Shown here: positions 60,364 to 64,000 of the stretch, in pieces
Position numbering within the stretch: position 1 is the stretch's first letter
Layout: every line of letters starts with the position of its first letter
Source: Candidatus Rhodoferax bjergmarkensis
GTDB lineage: Bacteria > Pseudomonadota > Gammaproteobacteria > Burkholderiales > Burkholderiaceae_C
Assembly (NCBI GenBank): GCA_016708345.1
Contig: JADJFX010000035.1
Span: forward strand, 1 to 64,000
Reading direction: 5' to 3'
DNA length: 64,000 nt
Program-made: the position numbers and the translations under genes
The notes under the pieces: model-generated
The model's database searches: none
The model's input: the letters and a program-made list of their open reading frames with translations, nothing else
What the model was told of the DNA's origin: nothing

Positions 60364-60918
60364 TTGGCCCGTGAACAGTTGCGTGAAACCAGCGAGAAAG
60401 AGTTATTTATTCGGGCGGCTGGTGCCGTTAAACCATTGCCGAACAAGCGCCACGCGCTCTTGAAAAAGGAGCGATCCATACCTCGGACAATGCAGTGCGA
60501 AAAAGACGAAAAAGTGGTTTTGATCGAGTCCATCAGCGATGAATTTGACGTCGGCACCCTGCTCGATACCGACGAACTGCTGAGTTTCAGGCGCCCTGGC
60601 GTCGGCACGGATGTGACCCGCAAATTGCGCCGGGGTGACTGGACAATTCAGCGCCAGCTTGACTTGCACGGCCTGCGACGCGACGAAGCAAGGGAACGTT
60701 TGAGTTTCTTTATTCGTGATGCCCATAAACAGGGGCTTCGCTGCGTTCGGGTGGTCCACGGCAAGGGCTTGGGCTCGCCCGGAAAAACGCCAGTTCTCAA
60801 AAGCCGGGTACAAAGTTGGTTGGTGCAAAAAAAGGAAGTGCTCGCCTTTGTACAAGCCAAGCCAGCCGATGGGGGTGCTGGCGCGCTGGTCGTTTTACTG
60901 ATGCCATCACGCGGCTGA
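60364..60918 (+). CDS. Smr-domain protein with unusual start
   Basis: The Smr domain is clear: RQLDLHGLRRDEARERLSFF, IRDAHKQGLRCVRVVHGKGL, GSPGKTPVLKSRVQSWL. Smr domains are often nucleases linked to collided-ribosome or mismatch processing. The first usual start codon is the TTG at 60364, giving 184 residues. However, coding similarity seems to reach upstream in the same frame (ITVNHLADLKLVKREIEAQA, from 60277), where only ATA, ATC and CTG codons are available. Either a rare start is used or the start has been lost or misread. The stop abuts palindromic element B. Confidence 0.8.
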   Translation: MAREQLRETSEKELFIRAAGAVKPLPNKRHALLKKERSIPRTMQCEKDEKVVLIESISDEFDVGTLLDTDELLSFRRPGVGTDVTRKLRRGDWTIQRQLDLHGLRRDEARERLSFFIRDAHKQGLRCVRVVHGKGLGSPGKTPVLKSRVQSWLVQKKEVLAFVQAKPADGGAGALVVLLMPSRG

Positions 60919-61076
60919 GGGGTCAAGCAAAAATAACTTGAACAGTTCAGCCGTGATGCCAAGTGCCATGCGTCGTTGCAAAACGCTTGTGTAGCCAGCT
61001 ACACCGCGCGTTTTACGCCTAGCCTTGCACCTGTCATCACAGCCTCCTTTGTCCAACTTATTTCTGCTTGACCCCT
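60918..61076. mobile_element. MITE-like palindromic element B
   Basis: The left end AGGGGTCAAGCAAAAATAAC and the right end, read on the other strand, AGGGGTCAAGCAGAAATAAG are terminal inverted repeats. Pairing continues inward (GTGATGCCAAGTGCCATGCG with the other arm) to ...AAAACGC, about 68 bases per arm. The centre is TGTAGCCAGCTACA. The architecture and core (GCTAGGCG..AA.ACGCG, TAGC..GCTAC) are shared with element A at 9862. Its first base overlaps the Smr stop codon. Confidence 0.75.
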
Positions 61077-61101
61077 AACTTTATTCATGTTCTTCGTCCT
61101 G

Positions 61102-61134
61102 AAAAAAAACACCGCTCGGGAGAGGCGGTGTTTT
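61102..61134 (-). terminator. typA terminator
   Basis: Minus strand: AAAACACCGC and GCGGTGTTTT form the stem around CTCTCCCGA, followed by a T run. It lies 40 bases after the typA stop. Confidence 0.92.
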
Positions 61135-61173
61135 CAAAGGATTGGCGCTCAAATTGGCGCTTAAAGTTCTCGC

Positions 61174-63000
61174 TTACTCTCGGCTGGCGCGCTTGCGCTC
61201 GCTTTCGGTCAAATGGCGCTTGCGCAGACGCACTGACTTGGGTGTGATTTCAACCAGTTCGTCGTCTTCAATGAATTCCACGCCGTATTCCAGTGTGAGT
61301 TCAATCGGCGGCGTGATCTTGATGGCGTCTTCCTTGCCGGACACGCGAAAGTTGGTCAGCTGCTTGGTCCGCGTGGCGTTGACCACCAGGTCGTTGTCAC
61401 GGCTGTGGATGCCCACAATCATGCCTTCGTACACCGGGTCGTTGGCCTTGACGAACATGCGGCCGCGGTCGTCCAGCTTGCCCAGTGCATAGGTAAAGAT
61501 CTCGCCGGCATCCATTGAAATCAACACGCCATTCTTGCGGCCACCGATCTCGCCTTTGTGCGGCTCGTAGCTGTCAAAAATATTGCTGATCAGGCCCGAG
61601 CCACGGGTCAGGTTCAAAAATTCGTTGGTAAACCCGATCAAGCCCCGTGCCGGAATGCGGTATTCAAGCCGAACACGTCCACGCCCGTCCGGCTCCATGT
61701 TGACCAGATCGCCCTTGCGCTCGCCCAGCGCCTGCATCACGCCGCCCTGGTGCTGCTCTTCGATGTCGGCGGTGACCAACTCGATTGGCTCATGCTTTTC
61801 ACCATTGATGTCACGAAAAACGACGCGGGGCTTGGACACGGCCATCTCGTAGCCTTCGCGGCGCATGTTTTCCAGAAGAATGGTCAAGTGCAACTCGCCG
61901 CGACCCATGACCTCGAAGATGCCTTCTTCATCGGTTTCCTTGACGCGCAGCGCCACATTGTGTTGCAACTCTTTTTGCAGGCGGTCCCAAATCTGGCGGC
62001 TGGTGACGTACTTGCCTTCGCGGCCAGCCAGCGGGCTGGTGTTGACGCAGAAATTCATGGTCAAGGTGGGTTCATCCACCTTGAGCATGGGCAGCGGAGC
62101 CGGATTGGCGGGGTCGGTGATGGTGACGCCAATGCCAACATCTGCAATGCCGTTGATCAGCACAATTTCCCCGGGGCCGGCTTCTGTGGTTTGCACGCGC
62201 TCAAGGCCCTGGAAAGTCAGCACCTGGTTGATGCGGCCTTTGACGGGCTTGCCGTCCGGGCCTTCCATCACCAGCACATCCATCATGGGTTTAATGGTGC
62301 CCTGGCTGATGCGGCCCACACCAATGCGCCCGACAAAGGTTGAAAAGTCGATCGCAGAGATTTGCAATTGCAGCGGCGCAGCCGGGTCGCCTTTTTGGGC
62401 CGGCACGTGCTTGAGCACAGTGTTGAAGAGGGCTGACATGTCGGGGCCCCACTGCTCGCCCGGTGCACCCTCTTCCAGCGACGACCAGCCGTTGATGCCA
62501 GAAGCGTAAACCACCGGGAAATCCAGTTGCTCATCGGTGGCACCCAACTTGTCAAACAAATCGAAGGCTGCGTTGACCACGTAATCAGGGCGGGCACCGG
62601 GCTTGTCGACCTTGTTCACCACCAAAATTGGCTTGAGCCCCAGGGCCAAAGCCTTCTTGGTGACAAAGCGGGTTTGTGGCATGGGGCCTTCTTGTGCATC
62701 AATCAGGAGCACCACGCCATCGACCATGGACAGGGCGCGCTCGACTTCACCACCGAAGTCCGCGTGTCCGGGGGTGTCCACGATGTTGATGTGAGTACCA
62801 CCCCAGGTCACGGCGCAGTTCTTGGCCAAAATGGTAATGCCACGCTCTTTTTCAATGGCATTGTTGTCCATCACGGTGTCCACCACCTTCTCGTGCTCGG
62901 CAAAGGTGCCGGACTGGCGCAGAAGCTGGTCGACCATGGTGGTCTTGCCGTGGTCCACGTGGGCGATGATGGCGATGTTGCGAATTTGCTTGGTACTCAT
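61174..63000 (-). CDS. typA: Ribosome-associated GTPase TypA/BipA
   Basis: This 608-residue translational GTPase helps 50S assembly and stress growth. G1 is IIAHVDHGKTTMVDQLLRQS, G3 IVDTPGHADFGGEVERALSM, and G4 VVNKVDKPGARP. Later it has the EF-G-like domains and the BipA C-terminal domain (RKNGVLISMDAGEIFTYALG, KLDDRGRMFVKANDPVYEGM). It lies 29 bases after truB on the same strand and has a strong terminator. Confidence 0.97.
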   Translation of the reverse strand: MSTKQIRNIAIIAHVDHGKTTMVDQLLRQSGTFAEHEKVVDTVMDNNAIEKERGITILAKNCAVTWGGTHINIVDTPGHADFGGEVERALSMVDGVVLLIDAQEGPMPQTRFVTKKALALGLKPILVVNKVDKPGARPDYVVNAAFDLFDKLGATDEQLDFPVVYASGINGWSSLEEGAPGEQWGPDMSALFNTVLKHVPAQKGDPAAPLQLQISAIDFSTFVGRIGVGRISQGTIKPMMDVLVMEGPDGKPVKGRINQVLTFQGLERVQTTEAGPGEIVLINGIADVGIGVTITDPANPAPLPMLKVDEPTLTMNFCVNTSPLAGREGKYVTSRQIWDRLQKELQHNVALRVKETDEEGIFEVMGRGELHLTILLENMRREGYEMAVSKPRVVFRDINGEKHEPIELVTADIEEQHQGGVMQALGERKGDLVNMEPDGRGRVRLEYRIPARGLIGFTNEFLNLTRGSGLISNIFDSYEPHKGEIGGRKNGVLISMDAGEIFTYALGKLDDRGRMFVKANDPVYEGMIVGIHSRDNDLVVNATRTKQLTNFRVSGKEDAIKITPPIELTLEYGVEFIEDDELVEITPKSVRLRKRHLTESERKRASRE

Positions 63001-63029
63001 GGTTTACTCTCTCTTAAATTTGCTCAAAC

Positions 63030-64000
63030 TCAATCTGGACTTGGGGTGTGGCGAACGGTTTCGCCAACTCCCAATATTTGCTCTATCTCCACCGGGCTCA
63101 GCAGCCGCCCCGGTATCAGTTCGCCCGCCCTGACATGGGCTGTGCCTAACAAGGCCCGGGGCTTGTCGCCAAAAACGGCGACCTGCTCTTCGTCAGGCCA
63201 GTTTCCCCGGCGGCGCACGCCGCTCAGGAACCGCCCTGCATTTTCACCATCGAGCGTGACAACCGTGTGATCGCCAAGCAGCGACTCCACTGGCATCAAA
63301 CAGCTCAAGCGCTCGCTTTCGGTCATGGCCTCCAACGCAGCCAAGGTGACACACTGCGCCACCTCAAAATCACCGGTTCCGACCCGGCGCAAAGCGCTCA
63401 GGTGGGCACCACAACCCAAAGCCTTGCCAATATCTTCACCAAGGGTACGGATATAGGTTCCCTTGCTGCACTTCACTATCATTTTAATAGCTGGTTGCGC
63501 AATGTCTGCGGGCGCAAGCACCGCATTTAGCTCATAAATCGTTACCTCGCGAGCTTCCCGCTCGACTTCAATACCAGCCCGCGCGTATTCGTACAAAGCC
63601 TTGCCGTCTTTTTTCAAAGCACTGTGCATGGGCGGCGTTTGCCGGATCAAGCCGGTAAATTGCGCCACCGCCCGGGCCAAATCCTCTTGGCTGACCTCTA
63701 CCTGCCGCTCTTGCAACACTTCACCCTCGGCATCACCCGTGCTGGTGGTCACCCCCAAGCGTGCAACCGCCTCGTAAGTCTTGTCAGCGTCCAACTGAAG
63801 CTGACTGAACTTGGTGGCCGCACCAAAACAAAGCGGCAATACACCGGTTGCCAAGGGGTCCAGCGTGCCCGTATGGCCTGCTTTTTCAGCCCGCAACAGC
63901 CACTTGACCTTTTGCAGGGCGTCATTGCTCGACCAACCCAAAGGTTTGTCCAGCAACAGCACCCCATGCACGGGGTGCCTGGTGACCCGTGCACGCGGCG
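63030..64000 (-). CDS. truB: tRNA pseudouridine synthase TruB, 5' end beyond the right edge
   Basis: TruB makes pseudouridine 55 in the T-loop of tRNAs. The core shows VHGVLLLDKPLGWSSNDALQ, KAGHTGTLDPLATGVLPLCF with the catalytic Asp, TPPMHSALKKDGKALYEYAR, and CSKGTYIRTLGEDIGKALGC. A GTG at 63971 is in frame, but the frame continues with RARVTRHP upstream, as in longer family members, so the real start probably lies past 64000. Within the gene, a dispersed-repeat copy (63474-63540) encodes YELNAVLAPADIAQPAIKMI. Confidence 0.95.
   Translation of the reverse strand, partial: PRARVTRHPVHGVLLLDKPLGWSSNDALQKVKWLLRAEKAGHTGTLDPLATGVLPLCFGAATKFSQLQLDADKTYEAVARLGVTTSTGDAEGEVLQERQVEVSQEDLARAVAQFTGLIRQTPPMHSALKKDGKALYEYARAGIEVEREAREVTIYELNAVLAPADIAQPAIKMIVKCSKGTYIRTLGEDIGKALGCGAHLSALRRVGTGDFEVAQCVTLAALEAMTESERLSCLMPVESLLGDHTVVTLDGENAGRFLSGVRRRGNWPDEEQVAVFGDKPRALLGTAHVRAGELIPGRLLSPVEIEQILGVGETVRHTPSPD
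63474..63540 (+). repeat. Dispersed palindromic repeat inside truB
   Basis: CACTATCATTTTAATAGCTG, GTTGCGCAATGTCTGCGGGC, GCAAGCACCGCATTTAGCTC on the plus strand. The gene runs on the minus strand and reads it in frame. The left half is as good as in the intergenic copies. Confidence 0.75.

Overview
The window looks like chromosomal DNA of a betaproteobacterium of the order Burkholderiales, most likely family Comamonadaceae (Rhodoferax/Polaromonas-like). The reasons are the gene neighbourhoods (ilvB-ilvH-ilvC-pssA-leuA; ECF sigma-DUF3619-DUF3106-RDD-LOG; trxA-rho-rpmE2; pstSCAB-phoU-phoB-phoR), the GC-rich codon use, a MutL with an endonuclease motif, and a dispersed short repeat of the kind I associate with that family. 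This placement is inference from the sequence; no database search was run. No rRNA, tRNA or CRISPR array was seen.

Layout. 1-5.8 kb: a minus-strand glycan-modification cluster (TPR/O-GlcNAc-transferase-like protein, GT23-like fucosyltransferase, SAM methyltransferase, GT4 glycosyltransferase, GDP-mannose 4,6-dehydratase) broken by many single-base frameshifts that get denser towards position 1. 6-10.5 kb: a HepT/MntA-type toxin-antitoxin pair, mutL, a short-chain dehydrogenase with a palindromic operator, and an Hsp15-like S4 protein. 10.7-15 kb: an HD-GYP protein and a large secreted M6-type metalloprotease with Ig-like and ricin-type domains. 15.2-20.2 kb: xdhA-xdhB (no xdhC) and a PBP7-type endopeptidase. 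20.3-26.4 kb: branched-chain amino-acid genes ilvB-ilvH-ilvC-pssA-leuA, with a leucine-rich leader peptide and attenuator before leuA. 26.7-29.6 kb: ECF sigma/DUF3619/DUF3106/RDD/LOG operon. 29.6-34.9 kb: AddB-like nuclease, trxA, rho, an 84-bp tandem repeat, rpmE2. 35-46.5 kb: an ArnT-like membrane protein, then the phosphate block phoR, phoB, phoU, pstB, pstA, pstC, pstS (minus strand) with a Pho box, and divergent ppk2 and ppx; a second Pho box precedes a 78-residue ORF. 46.6-52.3 kb: two tandem SulP transporters (the first fused to a cyclic-nucleotide-binding domain), a CNNM/CorC-type protein, and a small acidic protein. 52.5-54.6 kb: two SHOCT lipoproteins bracketed by REP-like sequences, next to a transposase remnant. 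54.6-64 kb: class V aminotransferase, FliD-like protein, serS, ispH, fkpB, radC, an Smr protein, typA, and truB running off the right edge.

The most unusual signal is repeat structure. A roughly 50-70 bp palindromic repeat occurs about a dozen times. It lies both between genes and in frame inside protein-coding genes (mutL twice, xdhA, xdhB, the AddB-like gene, truB). A second family, two 148-159 bp near-perfect palindromes with 22-23 bp terminal inverted repeats, lies at 9.9 kb and 61 kb. Other points of note are the complete leuA attenuator and the Pho-box-linked small ORF.
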